Assembly (NCBI GenBank): GCA_949296075.1
Contig: CASFNG010000009.1
Location: 186,001-250,000 of the forward strand
Source: an uncultured Parabacteroides sp.
GTDB taxonomy: Bacteria > Bacteroidota > Bacteroidia > Bacteroidales > Tannerellaceae
Direction of reading: 5' to 3'
Length of the DNA: 64,000 nt
Of the stretch, positions 8,928-18,300 are shown one piece after another; the stretch's first letter is position 1, and the number at the start of each line of letters is the position of its first letter. The translations under genes and the position numbers were made by a program. Below the pieces are notes generated by a model that was not told the origin of the DNA, did not search any database, and saw nothing but the letters and a program-made list of their open reading frames with translations.

Positions 8928-10310
8928 TTATTTCTTGTCAATGGGCTTACCCGGAACCTGAACAACGAAGCCGCTCATGTCCATCTTACCCAGATTCAGG
9001 TCTTTTGGAGTGTAATCCAAAGCGGAAGCGGTCATGGCGTCCCAAGTGGTTTCCGCTCCTGTATAAGCGGACTCACGTCCCATTATAGCGGCCATGTTGG
9101 CAACGGCAGTCTCGGATGCTTGCTCGATCTTCTTGCCTCCACGGATGCAATTGATCCAGTTCACGTGCTCCAAGGTGTAAGGATCGTTCTGCTTGAAGTT
9201 CGCTTTCTCTGCGTCAAAGTCATATTTCCAGACAACATTCCCTGCCAAATCCTTGATCTCCATCGTTGAGCTATCCCAAGAACCTTTCGTCCCCTGGATA
9301 AATTCGCTTACATTATTGGCGCAACCATCGATCTGGCGGCACATACTATGCAGGTGGATACCGTTCTCCATCGTGAAGTCTACGCTGAAGTTATCGTATT
9401 GATCTCCCGTGATACGACGTTGACGAGAGCCAAACCCTACGGCTTTGACTGGTTTCAATCCGCTGAACCATGTGAATACGTCGATATTATGTACGTGTTG
9501 CTCTACGATATGATCGCCGGAAAGCCATTTCCAGTTTACCCAGTCTTTTATCATGTATTCGCAGTCATTCCAACCAGCCTGACGCTCGCGATACCAAAGC
9601 ATGCTCTGATTCCAATAGACCGTACCTCCTGTGATCTCGCCAATCATACCTTCCATGATCTTCTTGTACGACTCAACATAGCTACGTTGATGGTGGCGTT
9701 GCGTACCGGTTACGACGCAAAGATTCTTGGCTGCCGCTTGTTTTGCCGTAGCCATGATCATGCGATAGCCAACCGGATCCACGCAGATCGGTTTTTCCAG
9801 GAAAGAGTGTTTGCTCTTCTCCGTCGCGTATTGGAAATGGATCGGGCGGAATACAGGGGGAGTAGCGATAATCACTACATCCACGCCGCTGTCGATCACT
9901 TGTTTATAAGCGTCCAACCCGACAAAACGCTTGTCGGCCGGGACATCGATGTTCTTCTCGTCTTTCAACTTTTTCGCCAACTCGTCCACACGCTCTTGGA
10001 AAGTGTCTCCCAAGGCGGTGATGGTAACGCCATTCGCTGCATTCAGGAAATTGAACGCGGCACCCGAACCACGTCCACCACAGCCGATGACTCCGGCTTT
10101 CAGCTCTTTCCCGTCTGCGGCTAAATCAGGCAATTCCGGTATATAATAGCTCCCCGGCTCTTTTAGAGGCTTGGTGGCGTTGGAGTTCTCTCCCCCTCCA
10201 CAAGAGGACAATACGCTAACCGTGCTACCGGTTCCAATGGCTCCTAACGCCCCTGCCAGAGCGGAGCTTTTCAAAAATGACCTTCTGCTGATACAGTTCT
10301 CTTTTTTCAT
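8928..10310 (-). CDS. Tat-exported Gfo/Idh/MocA-family oxidoreductase
   Basis: NAD(P)-type sugar oxidoreductase family member of 460 residues. A twin-arginine signal (SRRSFLK, Arg9-Arg10) is followed by a lipobox-like SSC at Cys37, so the protein is probably secreted with its cofactor bound. The Rossmann motif GVIGCGGRGSG is at about 73-83 and the family's EKP signature at 172-174. The C-terminal domain contains HNIDVFTWFSG, as in many glycoside- or inositol-oxidising members. It is 24 bp after the cytochrome/SUMF1 fusion gene and 42 bp before a Tat-exported TIM-barrel protein. Exported members have been linked to oxidation or hydrolysis of glycosides through tightly held NAD; the substrate here is not known. 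Confidence 0.9.
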   Translation of the reverse strand: MKKENCISRRSFLKSSALAGALGAIGTGSTVSVLSSCGGGENSNATKPLKEPGSYYIPELPDLAADGKELKAGVIGCGGRGSGAAFNFLNAANGVTITALGDTFQERVDELAKKLKDEKNIDVPADKRFVGLDAYKQVIDSGVDVVIIATPPVFRPIHFQYATEKSKHSFLEKPICVDPVGYRMIMATAKQAAAKNLCVVTGTQRHHQRSYVESYKKIMEGMIGEITGGTVYWNQSMLWYRERQAGWNDCEYMIKDWVNWKWLSGDHIVEQHVHNIDVFTWFSGLKPVKAVGFGSRQRRITGDQYDNFSVDFTMENGIHLHSMCRQIDGCANNVSEFIQGTKGSWDSSTMEIKDLAGNVVWKYDFDAEKANFKQNDPYTLEHVNWINCIRGGKKIEQASETAVANMAAIMGRESAYTGAETTWDAMTASALDYTPKDLNLGKMDMSGFVVQVPGKPIDKK

Positions 10311-10334
10311 GATATTTATGTTTTAGATGTTGTA

Positions 10335-11909
10335 TTATTTATTGTATTCACATACTACCCGGAAACCGATTCCTCGAATGTCTGAATACCACCAGATACT
10401 CTTCGGCTGTTGCGGATCGGTCTTCAGCCAAGCATCGTGATCCGTGTGTCCACGCGAAGCACAACGGAGATCGGCCGCGTCGGACGTATAATTGCCGCCT
10501 CTCACTACCCATTCCGTGCCTTCGGTCACTATTGGATCCGTTACCTCTGACCCTCCTTTGGAATAAGCTTCCGGATCATATTTATCCGCGCAATACTCCA
10601 TTACGTTCCCTAACATGTTCTTCAACCCGAACGGATTCGCCTTTACCATAGCGGGCTCTTGTGTCTTGTTCTGGCTGTTCTTATTATAGATCACGTACGA
10701 GCTGATACTGTCAGTCTTTGCCGCGAAGAACTTGCGCCAGAAGCCTTGATCCGAGAAGTCCTTGGGATTTCCCTCGAAGAAGTAGGGGGTATCCGTCCCT
10801 CCGCGAGCCGCGTATTCCCATTCAGCCTCGGTCGGTAAGCGATATTTCTTTCCTGTCTTTTTCGACAGCCATTGGCAGAATGTCTCGGCCGCATAGTGTG
10901 TCATGGTGATCGCCGGGCGATCTCCGCCTCCCCATCCTTGATCGGGGAATCCGAATGGTGGGGTAGGGCCTGAGATAGCGTCTACCTCAGGGTTGCTATT
11001 ATTTGCGTAGACCGTTTCCGGAGGGGTACGACCCTCACTCATGGTCTGCCCATAGAAAGCCCAATATTGATCCCATGTCACCTCAACCTCCGCCATGAAG
11101 AAGGGGCTGACCGTCACGTTCCGTACCGGAGCCTCATCCTCTTTGTGGAAAGCCTCTTTCTCATCGCTACCCATCTTGAAAGAACCTCCGGGAACCGCGA
11201 TCATCTTGAACGATACCATCGTGCCGGGGATTTGCTCTACATAGTCGGCGAACGAGGTGACCGTGGCCGGCTCCTTGAAGAACAGGCTTGTGTCAACCGG
11301 TGCTCCTCCGTCGGCCAGCCCGGGGATACCCGTCATCTTAGAGTGATTGTAGTTCGGGTTGTAATGCCCGGCGTCCAAGTGGCAACTGATGCATTGCAGA
11401 TCCAGTTTCTCCTCATTCTCATCATAATACAGGTGAGCCGTTACGCCATCATCGGTAATCCCTTCCGGAAACAGGTTCTGATGACACTCTTTACAAGATT
11501 CGTTTGGGATATAGGTGACGGCATGCTCCAGTTCCGACTTCATCTCCCAATTGAAATCCGCGCTATCCTTGGTCAGGTACGACCAAACGTCTTTCAATCC
11601 CAATTTCGCCTTAGCGCTATAATGCGCCCACGTATCTGTTTGGGGCGGAAGGTGGCAGGCCACGCAATGGGTCTTGACGCCACTGCCGTTGTTCACGTGT
11701 TTCGATAGTTCCCAGCTCGCCTCCACGTGTGGATGTACGTGGCACATCATGCACGATTCATCGGTCGAGAAATAGACTGAAGTCTTATATGCTCCGACCA
11801 TGAGCCCTGCGCCGATGACCAGTCCGACCAAAAGAACAAATGACTTGCTTTTGAGAAAACTTTTCTTTTGATTGGGTTTATATCTGTTCGCAAATAGATT
11901 TTTATTCAT
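10335..11909 (-). CDS. NapC/NirT-like tetraheme cytochrome fused to SUMF1/FGE-sulfatase domain
   Basis: Unusual two-part membrane protein of 524 residues. One N-terminal transmembrane anchor (about 23-43) is followed by four CXXCH heme sites: CMMCH 53-57, CVACH 82-86, CKECH 139-143 and CISCH 173-177. The spacing and the His-rich surroundings resemble NapC/NirT/NrfH quinol dehydrogenases. From about residue 215 to the end is a complete formylglycine-generating-enzyme-like (SUMF1) domain with VPGGSFKMGSDE, RLPTEAEWEYAARGG, LGNVMEYC, WVVRGGNY and GFRVV. Many SUMF1 domains are not true FGEs, so the second half could be structural or bind a ligand. It heads the five-gene operon and could exchange electrons between menaquinone and a periplasmic partner such as the neighbouring oxidoreductase. 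The domain calls are firm; the function is inference. Confidence 0.88.
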   Translation of the reverse strand: MNKNLFANRYKPNQKKSFLKSKSFVLLVGLVIGAGLMVGAYKTSVYFSTDESCMMCHVHPHVEASWELSKHVNNGSGVKTHCVACHLPPQTDTWAHYSAKAKLGLKDVWSYLTKDSADFNWEMKSELEHAVTYIPNESCKECHQNLFPEGITDDGVTAHLYYDENEEKLDLQCISCHLDAGHYNPNYNHSKMTGIPGLADGGAPVDTSLFFKEPATVTSFADYVEQIPGTMVSFKMIAVPGGSFKMGSDEKEAFHKEDEAPVRNVTVSPFFMAEVEVTWDQYWAFYGQTMSEGRTPPETVYANNSNPEVDAISGPTPPFGFPDQGWGGGDRPAITMTHYAAETFCQWLSKKTGKKYRLPTEAEWEYAARGGTDTPYFFEGNPKDFSDQGFWRKFFAAKTDSISSYVIYNKNSQNKTQEPAMVKANPFGLKNMLGNVMEYCADKYDPEAYSKGGSEVTDPIVTEGTEWVVRGGNYTSDAADLRCASRGHTDHDAWLKTDPQQPKSIWWYSDIRGIGFRVVCEYNK

Positions 11910-12088
11910 TTGTTTTTTATGGTATTAAGAGTCTTTCTTAATGTTATTATTGAGTATCCGTTAGATTTAAAATTGCAGTAAAAGTAACATATTCCTTTCT
12001 ATATTAAAAGATGGCCGATTCTATTTAACGAAAATATACCGGATTTTGCGTTTTTTCAATCCCTGTTCTAAACTTTATAGAAAAGAAA

Positions 12089-12118
12089 AAGAGCGATACG
12101 CTTTCCCGTATTGCTCTT
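12089..12118 (-). terminator. rho-independent terminator after tRNA-Trp
   Basis: Twelve-base stem AAGAGCGATACG / CGTATTGCTCTT with one G-U pair. On the minus strand it is followed by a T-rich run, directly after the tRNA-Trp 3' end. Confidence 0.75.
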
Positions 12119-12121
12119 ATG

Positions 12122-12194
12122 CACGGAAGGAGAGGCTCGAACTCCCGACCCTTGGTTTTGGAGACCAATGCTCTACCAACTGAGCTACTTCCGT
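12122..12194 (-). tRNA. tRNA-Trp (anticodon CCA)
   Basis: The minus strand folds into a standard 73-nt cloverleaf. The acceptor arm is ACGGAAG/CTTCCGT with discriminator G, the D arm GCTC...GAGC, the anticodon stem TTGGT/ACCAA with loop CTCCAAA (anticodon CCA, Trp), and the T arm carries TTCGAGC. The 3' CCA is not encoded. It has its own promoter (12204-12211) and terminator. Confidence 0.97.
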
Positions 12195-12203
12195 ATGCGG
12201 GTG

Positions 12204-12211
12204 CAAAAGTA
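12204..12211 (-). promoter_or_regulatory. promoter of tRNA-Trp
   Basis: Minus-strand TACTTTTG matches TANNTTTG ten bases upstream of the tRNA. A CTTG -33-like element at 12231-12234 is 22 bases upstream, the same spacing as at the tRNA-Pro promoter. Confidence 0.65.
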
Positions 12212-12308
12212 GTTTAATTATTTGAATTAGCAAGCGGATTCGTCGCGAAATGCATACGTGAAATGGTTATTTCTTCCTTTTGGACGCTATGCCGGGGCTT
12301 ATTACGAC

Positions 12309-12347
12309 TAAAGGCTAAACGATTACTTTTGAATCATTTAGCCTTTA
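12309..12347 (-). terminator. terminator hairpin after tRNA-Pro
   Basis: Sixteen-base arms TAAAGGCTAAACGATT and AATCATTTAGCCTTTA pair with one mismatch around a 7-nt loop. It lies just downstream of tRNA-Pro on the minus strand, with a short T stretch in the 3' arm. Confidence 0.65.
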
Positions 12348-12352
12348 TTTAG

Positions 12353-12426
12353 TCGGGATGAGAAGACTCGAACTTCCGACCTCCACGTCCCGAACGTGGC
12401 GCGCTAGCCAACTGTGCTACATCCCG
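12353..12426 (-). tRNA. tRNA-Pro (anticodon CGG)
   Basis: A 74-nt cloverleaf on the minus strand. The acceptor arm is CGGGATG/CATCCCG with discriminator A, the anticodon stem CCACG/CGTGG with loop TTCGGGA (anticodon CGG), and the T loop TTCGAGT. CCA is not encoded. Confidence 0.97.
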
Positions 12427-12466
12427 TTTCCTTTGTGCGATCAAGTTCGTTTCTCGATCACGGCTG

Positions 12467-12474
12467 CAAAGGTA
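12467..12474 (-). promoter_or_regulatory. promoter of tRNA-Pro
   Basis: Minus-strand TACCTTTG is a full match to TANNTTTG, with a CTTG -33-like element 22 bases upstream. The tRNA starts about 40 bases downstream. Confidence 0.65.
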
Positions 12475-12576
12475 CAAGTAATTTTTGAATCTGCAAGTGT
12501 TCCGCCTCTTTTTTTGCGTAAAAAATTTGGAGTATTCACCCAACCTTACGGAAGAATCCTTGCGGCAAGCCCCTGT

Positions 12577-13671
12577 TTATCCCCGGATGCTCTCCATGAA
12601 CAGGTCGATCATCCGTTTGGCGGCGACGAAAGAACTGATCTCGTTGTTCAAGACCTGTTGTTCCGTCTTGCTTAACATCCCCTCCACGGCCGGGTTATGA
12701 TAGAACTTATCCCTTAAGGTGTCGTTGATGCTCTCGTACATCCAGTATTTGGCCTGCTCATTGCGCTTGTGCTCGAAATAACCGTTGCGCTTGGTGAATT
12801 CCATATAGGCCCCCACCATGTCCCAGATCTCCTTTATACCTATATTATAATAGCCGGAATAGGTCAGTACCTTCGGCTCCCAACCGGACTCCGAGGGTGG
12901 AAAGAGGTGTAACGCGTTCTTGAATTGGGAGGCGGCGAGTTTCGCCTTCTCCACGTTATCCCCGTCCGCCTTGTTGATGATGATCCCGTCGGCCATCTCC
13001 ATGATTCCCCGCTTGATGCCTTGTAGCTCGTCCCCTGTGCCGGCGAGTTGGATCAGCAGGAAGAAATCGACCATCGAGTGCACGGCGGTCTCGCTTTGCC
13101 CTACGCCTACGGTCTCCACGAAGATCGTATCAAAACCGGCTGCCTCGCATAATACGATTGTCTCGCGAGTTTTTCGGGCCACTCCCCCCAGTGATCCTGC
13201 GGAGGGTGAGGGACGTATGAAGGCGTTTTTCTCTCTCGATAGCTGTTCCATGCGGGTCTTATCCCCTAAGATGCTGCCCTTAGAGCGTTCGCTACTCGGG
13301 TCGATCGCGAGAACCGCCAACTTGCGGCCCTCCTTGATCAAGTGCATACCGAAGGCGTCGATCGAGGTGCTTTTCCCTGCGCCGGGAACGCCCGTGATGC
13401 CGATACGTACCGATTTGCCGGCGAAGGGCAGGCATTTCTCGATGATCTCCTGGGCAATCTGCTGGTGCTCGTGCTTCGCGCTTTCCACCAACGTGACCGC
13501 TTGGCTAAGTATCGTGATATTCCCTTTCAAGATGCCTTCCACGAACTCGGAAGGCGTATAGCTTTTTCGTTGCGCCCTTTTTTTCAAGTAAGGATTCACG
13601 GTAGGCACATTGGAGATGCCCTTGTTCACTTTCAATCCTTTGTACTGATCGTCATTTTCTGGGTGTTCCAT
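12577..13671 (-). CDS. meaB: MeaB-type G-protein chaperone of methylmalonyl-CoA mutase
   Basis: GTPase of 364 residues of the MeaB/ArgK family. It protects and reloads the B12-dependent methylmalonyl-CoA mutase used in the succinate-propionate pathway. The P-loop GVPGAGKST lies at about 94-102, followed by LAIDPSSERSKGSILGDKTRM, ETVGVGQSE and the NKAD base-recognition motif, in the order expected for the family. Length is normal. It follows the longer DUF1573 gene by 16 bp on the same strand, so it is probably the last gene of that operon. No mutase subunit lies in the window. Confidence 0.96.
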   Translation of the reverse strand: MEHPENDDQYKGLKVNKGISNVPTVNPYLKKRAQRKSYTPSEFVEGILKGNITILSQAVTLVESAKHEHQQIAQEIIEKCLPFAGKSVRIGITGVPGAGKSTSIDAFGMHLIKEGRKLAVLAIDPSSERSKGSILGDKTRMEQLSREKNAFIRPSPSAGSLGGVARKTRETIVLCEAAGFDTIFVETVGVGQSETAVHSMVDFFLLIQLAGTGDELQGIKRGIMEMADGIIINKADGDNVEKAKLAASQFKNALHLFPPSESGWEPKVLTYSGYYNIGIKEIWDMVGAYMEFTKRNGYFEHKRNEQAKYWMYESINDTLRDKFYHNPAVEGMLSKTEQQVLNNEISSFVAAKRMIDLFMESIRG

Positions 13672-13687
13672 AATCTGTGTCGTGTTA

Positions 13688-14797
13688 TTATTTGTGTGCT
13701 GTGACCTTGATTAACCGAATCGGCCCGTTCGGGTCGTCGCATACGATATTTATCAAAGCCTCAAGTTTCGTTTTTACCTCCTTGGGACGTAAGCTTACCT
13801 TGAATTGGGCGGTCGCTCCCGGCTTTAGCCTCTTCTTGCCGCCAGACAGGTCGATCCGCTCATCGTCGCAAGTGACACTATAGATCGTCAGTGGCTGCTG
13901 CCCTACGTTCGTGATCTCGAACGATCCGGACACTTTCCGGTTAATCAGGGGCACGGCGCTTCGCTTGTCGGGCAGTTTCCCGAAATTGAGGAGCGTGCCG
14001 GAGAGCTTCGCGATCGGAGCTTCCGCCTTCTCTTTAGCCGAAAGTTTGCTGAAATCGTCGATGATGTTGGCCGCCACACGGATCTCTCCATCCTCCTTGT
14101 CCTTGCTTACCCCCTGTACGGAGATCGGCATCTGGCTCGTGAGGCGCCCCATTTTCTTCGCTGCCTTTGCGTCGAGCAAGAGGGTGATCGTGCCGGTCTC
14201 TTCCGGCTGTAGCGTGGCAGGGGTAGCCTGTACGGTCAGGTAATGGGGGATCTTCCCGATCCGGATGGTTATCGACGTGCTTCCTTCGTTCCTGACGTGT
14301 ATCTTTTCTCCCACGGTCTCTTCCGGGCGGACACTGCTGAAAAGGACGTTTTTCGTATGCAGCTTCAAGTCGCCGATCGCGTAGGGATAAGTAAATTCCG
14401 GCTCGATCGGCTTGGGTGTCACATTCCCCTTGATCGCTACATTATAACTTCCTCTCTTCCCGTTGCTGAAGATCGACACGGTCTTGTAAAACGGGCCGGG
14501 CCGTCCTTTCGGGTCATACGTTATTTTTACGGTACCTGTCTTGCCCGGGGCGATCGGTTCCTTGCCCCATTCCGGGCGAGTGCAGCCGCAAGAGGCGGTC
14601 ACCCGGGTGATGACTAAAGGAGAGTCCCCTTGGTTCTGGATCGTAAAGACATGACTCGCCAGCCCGTCCGCCTCGGCGATTGTCCCGAAGTTGTAAACCA
14701 GTTCCTCTGAGGCGATGCGGGCTCCTTCCTGTGCCCATAGGGTGGTTATCGACAGGAGTGCCGCGAGAAGAAGGAGCGTCCTTGAGATCTTCAGCAT
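13688..14797 (-). CDS. DUF1573 multi-repeat exported protein
   Basis: Exported protein of about 369 residues. I prefer the ATG at 14797 because it places a clean signal peptide (MLKISRTLLLLAALLS...WAQ) at the N-terminus; an upstream ATG at 14830 would overlap the preceding gene by 8 bp. Residues about 25-125 form a DUF1573 (Ig/ASH-like) domain with SCGCTRPEWGKEPIAPGKTG. The remainder looks like two more beta-sandwich repeats (RNEGSTSITIR..., ITNVGQQPLTIY...). DUF1573 proteins are abundant in Bacteroidetes envelopes and have no assigned function. The first domain is a close paralogue of the single-domain protein directly upstream. Confidence 0.87.
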   Translation of the reverse strand: MLKISRTLLLLAALLSITTLWAQEGARIASEELVYNFGTIAEADGLASHVFTIQNQGDSPLVITRVTASCGCTRPEWGKEPIAPGKTGTVKITYDPKGRPGPFYKTVSIFSNGKRGSYNVAIKGNVTPKPIEPEFTYPYAIGDLKLHTKNVLFSSVRPEETVGEKIHVRNEGSTSITIRIGKIPHYLTVQATPATLQPEETGTITLLLDAKAAKKMGRLTSQMPISVQGVSKDKEDGEIRVAANIIDDFSKLSAKEKAEAPIAKLSGTLLNFGKLPDKRSAVPLINRKVSGSFEITNVGQQPLTIYSVTCDDERIDLSGGKKRLKPGATAQFKVSLRPKEVKTKLEALINIVCDDPNGPIRLIKVTAHK

Positions 14798-14822
14798 GAT
14801 CGTAATGGGCTTAATGGGGTTA

Positions 14823-15197
14823 TTAATCAACCTCTCCCCGGATGTTCATGATAAAACTGCCCTTCTTCCCGTTGCTGTAAATGGAGATCGTTTTCGTGAA
14901 CGGTCCGGGGCGTCCGGCCGGATCGAAAGTCACCTTGATCTCTCCGGTCTTGCCCGGGGCGATCGGTTCTTTCGGCCATTCGGGAGTGGTACATCCGCAA
15001 GAGGCGATTACGCGCGTGATCACTAACGGCTTGTCGCCGGTGTTGGATATTTTGAATGTGTGTGAAACCTTCCCGTCCGCTTCCTTGATAACACCAAAAT
15101 CATGCATCGTCGTTTCCGCCGAGATAATGGCTCCTTGAGCTTGCGCGATTCCTGTCGCTAACAGGATCGCCATGAACATAAAAATCAGTTGTCTCAT
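14823..15197 (-). CDS. single-domain DUF1573 exported protein
   Basis: Protein of 124 residues with a signal peptide (MRQLIFMFMAILLATGIAQAQ) and one DUF1573 domain. It shares IASCGCT-PEW-KEPIAPGKTG and GRPGPF-KT-SIYSNGK blocks with its neighbour, so the pair arose by tandem duplication. It is the first gene of the likely operon DUF1573-DUF1573-meaB, with a TACCTTTG promoter element at 15224-15231. Function unknown; a periplasmic or surface adhesion/assembly role is a guess from the Ig-like fold. Confidence 0.87.
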   Translation of the reverse strand: MRQLIFMFMAILLATGIAQAQGAIISAETTMHDFGVIKEADGKVSHTFKISNTGDKPLVITRVIASCGCTTPEWPKEPIAPGKTGEIKVTFDPAGRPGPFTKTISIYSNGKKGSFIMNIRGEVD

Positions 15198-15223
15198 CTC
15201 TCTTAAGTTAGTTATTGACCTTA

Positions 15224-15231
15224 CAAAGGTA
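15224..15231 (-). promoter_or_regulatory. promoter of the DUF1573-meaB operon
   Basis: Minus-strand TACCTTTG fully matches TANNTTTG, 26 bases upstream of the start codon. Confidence 0.55.
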
Positions 15232-15308
15232 ATTAATTCGATAGAAAATCAAGAACCGGAATTTGAAAATCGAGTCGTTTCGTCTTCCGTCCCTTGATTT
15301 TCCATATC

Positions 15309-18300
15309 TTATCGCTCCACGATCAGGCGAGTTCCGGCCGTATGGGATACGAACTCAGGGGCGTATAGGCATTGGATCGTGCTGATCCCGCCGGAGTAAT
15401 CGCCTGCACGTGACACATATACAGGATATTCGAGCACGAATGTCCCTTTAGGCAACCGCTCGAAGAAGAATTGCTCTGATGCGTCTTTCGGCGCCCGGTA
15501 GTACCAGATCCCTTCTTGGCTCTCAGTCCCGGACAGCGGATTGGCCGGCTCAAGGCATCCCGCACGCACATCCTTCAGGCATACGTAACTCATCTCCCGG
15601 TCCGTGCGTACGGTCAGGCGTACGATTACCTTGTCGCCAACGCAGAGGGGTTGTTCCGGGGTAACCGGACTGATTTGGCGCCCTTGCCCGTTCGCGGTCT
15701 CGATAAGCAGGCGTTTCTCTACGCTCAGCGCCCCTTTTTGCGCGCTCACTTGATCGATCTCTTGGAAATAGCTTGCGTAAACCGTTCCCCAAGCCGGTGT
15801 GTCGCCCTCTTTCCGGATCGATAAGGCGGAGGTCTCTGCCTCTCCCTCAGGTGCGGGAGTCAAGGCGGTTTTTAGGTATCCCGTCGCGAGCTCGCCATCC
15901 GAGGTGTCGTATGGCTTACCGTTCCATTCCGCGACACAGCGGTTCCCGTCTGTCAGCCAATCGCTTCCCGTCAGCAGAAGCGCGTGGATCGCGTTGACCG
16001 TAGCCGGGACGGATGCCCAGTCTTGCGTTCTTTTCTGTGCCAACAGCCACTGTTTCAGCTGGTCTGTCGTCCGTTTGTCCGGGGCTATCTCGGCGAACGT
16101 CTCCATCAACAGGCAATGCGTGTCGATCGGCGAGGAGAAATAGTTATTTTCTTGCCGGTTGTTTGCCCAAAACATCCCAAGTTCTTCCGAAATGGTGGCG
16201 GTCTTTTTCAGCCAGGTCAGGATCGTCATGGCGGCTTCCTTATTCCCGTTGCGATACATCAACCGGGCGATCTCCCCCTTGGTCGCTAACGGATATTCTT
16301 TCCATCGCTTCCCGGCTTGGCGCGTGTAGAAGCGGATCGCCTCGCGCGCCTCGCTTGCTTCCGGGATGTCGCGGTAAGCGCTACGCACGTAGAGGTAGCT
16401 TATCTGTTCCGGTGAGGGCATCGCGTTTTGCCATTTGGTGTCCTGCTCGCGTAAACGCTCGTAATCCTTTTGGATCTGCTTGTCCAAGAACCGGAGCGCC
16501 TTGATCTGCGCCTCCTTTTCCTCCTGCCCGTATTGGATGGCGTTCAGCTCCACCAATTGAGCCATTCCCCTCAGGATTGCGAGGGTGATCGTGCGGCTTG
16601 GGGGCAAGCCGTTGAACCAGCTCCAGCCTCCTTGCTCGTCTTGCCGCTGGAGCAGTTGCCTTAAGGCGTTCTTTTGTCCCTCTCCGGAGCGGTTCAGGTC
16701 GAAAAGGAGTGACAGACGCTGCTTCTGCTCGGTCTCGTTTTTCGCCTCCAATACCCACGGGGTCTCCTCCAAGAGGATATTTTTCAACTCTTGGTTTTGC
16801 TCTAAGTTTGAATAGAGAGTTGAGGCATCTTCACCTCCCGCGCTCCATTGGGCGATCACCTGCTGGATCCGCGGGTTCGAGCGGGCGATATAAGTCGCCA
16901 GCGTCTGGCTGTAATAGGCGGCGAACCAAGAGAGTATGTTGTCGTCGGCCGGACTTGTTAGCGTAGGTAATGCTTGCACCGCATACCAGATCGGATTGCC
17001 GGTCATCTCTAAGGTCAACTGGATTTCCGGCCTGTTGCTCCAGTTATCCGGAAGGCTGATTTCCCGTTCTCCCGGTTGTCCGAGGTAGAACGTCTTGCTT
17101 TCCGTGAGATGTATTTGGTCCGGCAAGATCGGCAAGAGCCGCTGTTCCCCATCGCTTCCCGCCTCCGAATCGGCTATGATACGTACACCCATCAAGCCGT
17201 TTTGCTTGGGGATGGGGATCTGCCAGCTTACCGTCGCTACGCTGTCGGGGAGAAGTTCGAATGCCCGTTGCGACTTGCTGAGGCAGATGACCGGCTGATC
17301 GGTCGCCGGGTCGAACAGTTCGATCCGTACCCGTCCGGCGATCTCCTCCCCGGATTGGTTGATTACCTGCGTGCTGACGCTGATCTCATCCCCTTGTCGC
17401 ACGAAGCGTGGAAGGTTAGGTACCACCATCAGGGGCTTGCTGGATAGGATCTCTTTCGTGAGTGTGCCATATTTCAGGTCTTTCGTGTTTGCCACTAATT
17501 GGAGTTTCCAGGCCGTGTTGCTCTCCGGCAAGGTGAATTGCACGAAAATCGCCCCGGTAGAGTCGGTTTGCAGGGCAGGGTAGAAGAAAGCTGTCTCGGC
17601 GAGGTTCTCCCGGATCGGGGTCGGCAGCTTGCGTTCCTGAGAGGTGCCTGCTTCCTCGGTGGCTATATCGCTTGCGTTCGCGACGTTGGTCACGACCGCC
17701 GATTCCGCCAATACCATATCTTCGCTATCCATAGCAAGGGCAGGAGCCGTCGCGGATTTCATCAGTATTCCTCCGCGGAGGTTCAAACGGTTGCCGTAAG
17801 CCATGAAACGTCCCGCCTGGAACAGGCCGCACCAGTCTATGTTTCCGTATCCTATCTGAGGCTCCTCTTGATAGATCACCTTCTGATGCCAATATTCACT
17901 GCTGCGTTGGAAACCTGCCCCTGCCATGAATAAAGGAGCTTGTAGGTAGATGTAACGTTTGGGGGCGAAGATCCATCCGAAAGGAACGATCTCGTCTAAC
18001 GAGGCATCGTACATACTTGCTAACACCTCTGCCGGGACAGACATGGAATCCGCGTCGGTCACTTGGAATCGCCAGGTTTCTTGGGCGCCGGGAAGCAGGT
18101 GATCACGGAACGTGATCGGCCGGATTCGCAAGTCGCGGTCGGGGATCTGGCATTGGATCGGGATCTGTTCGGTAAACAAGGCTCCCTTTTTCACGAAACT
18201 GAAGCTGGCCATGATTCCATCCTCGTATTCGGCCTTGAACGGGATCTTGAACCATTGATTCGCGTCGCTCAAGCGAATTTGCTCTTGGTGAATCCGTTTG

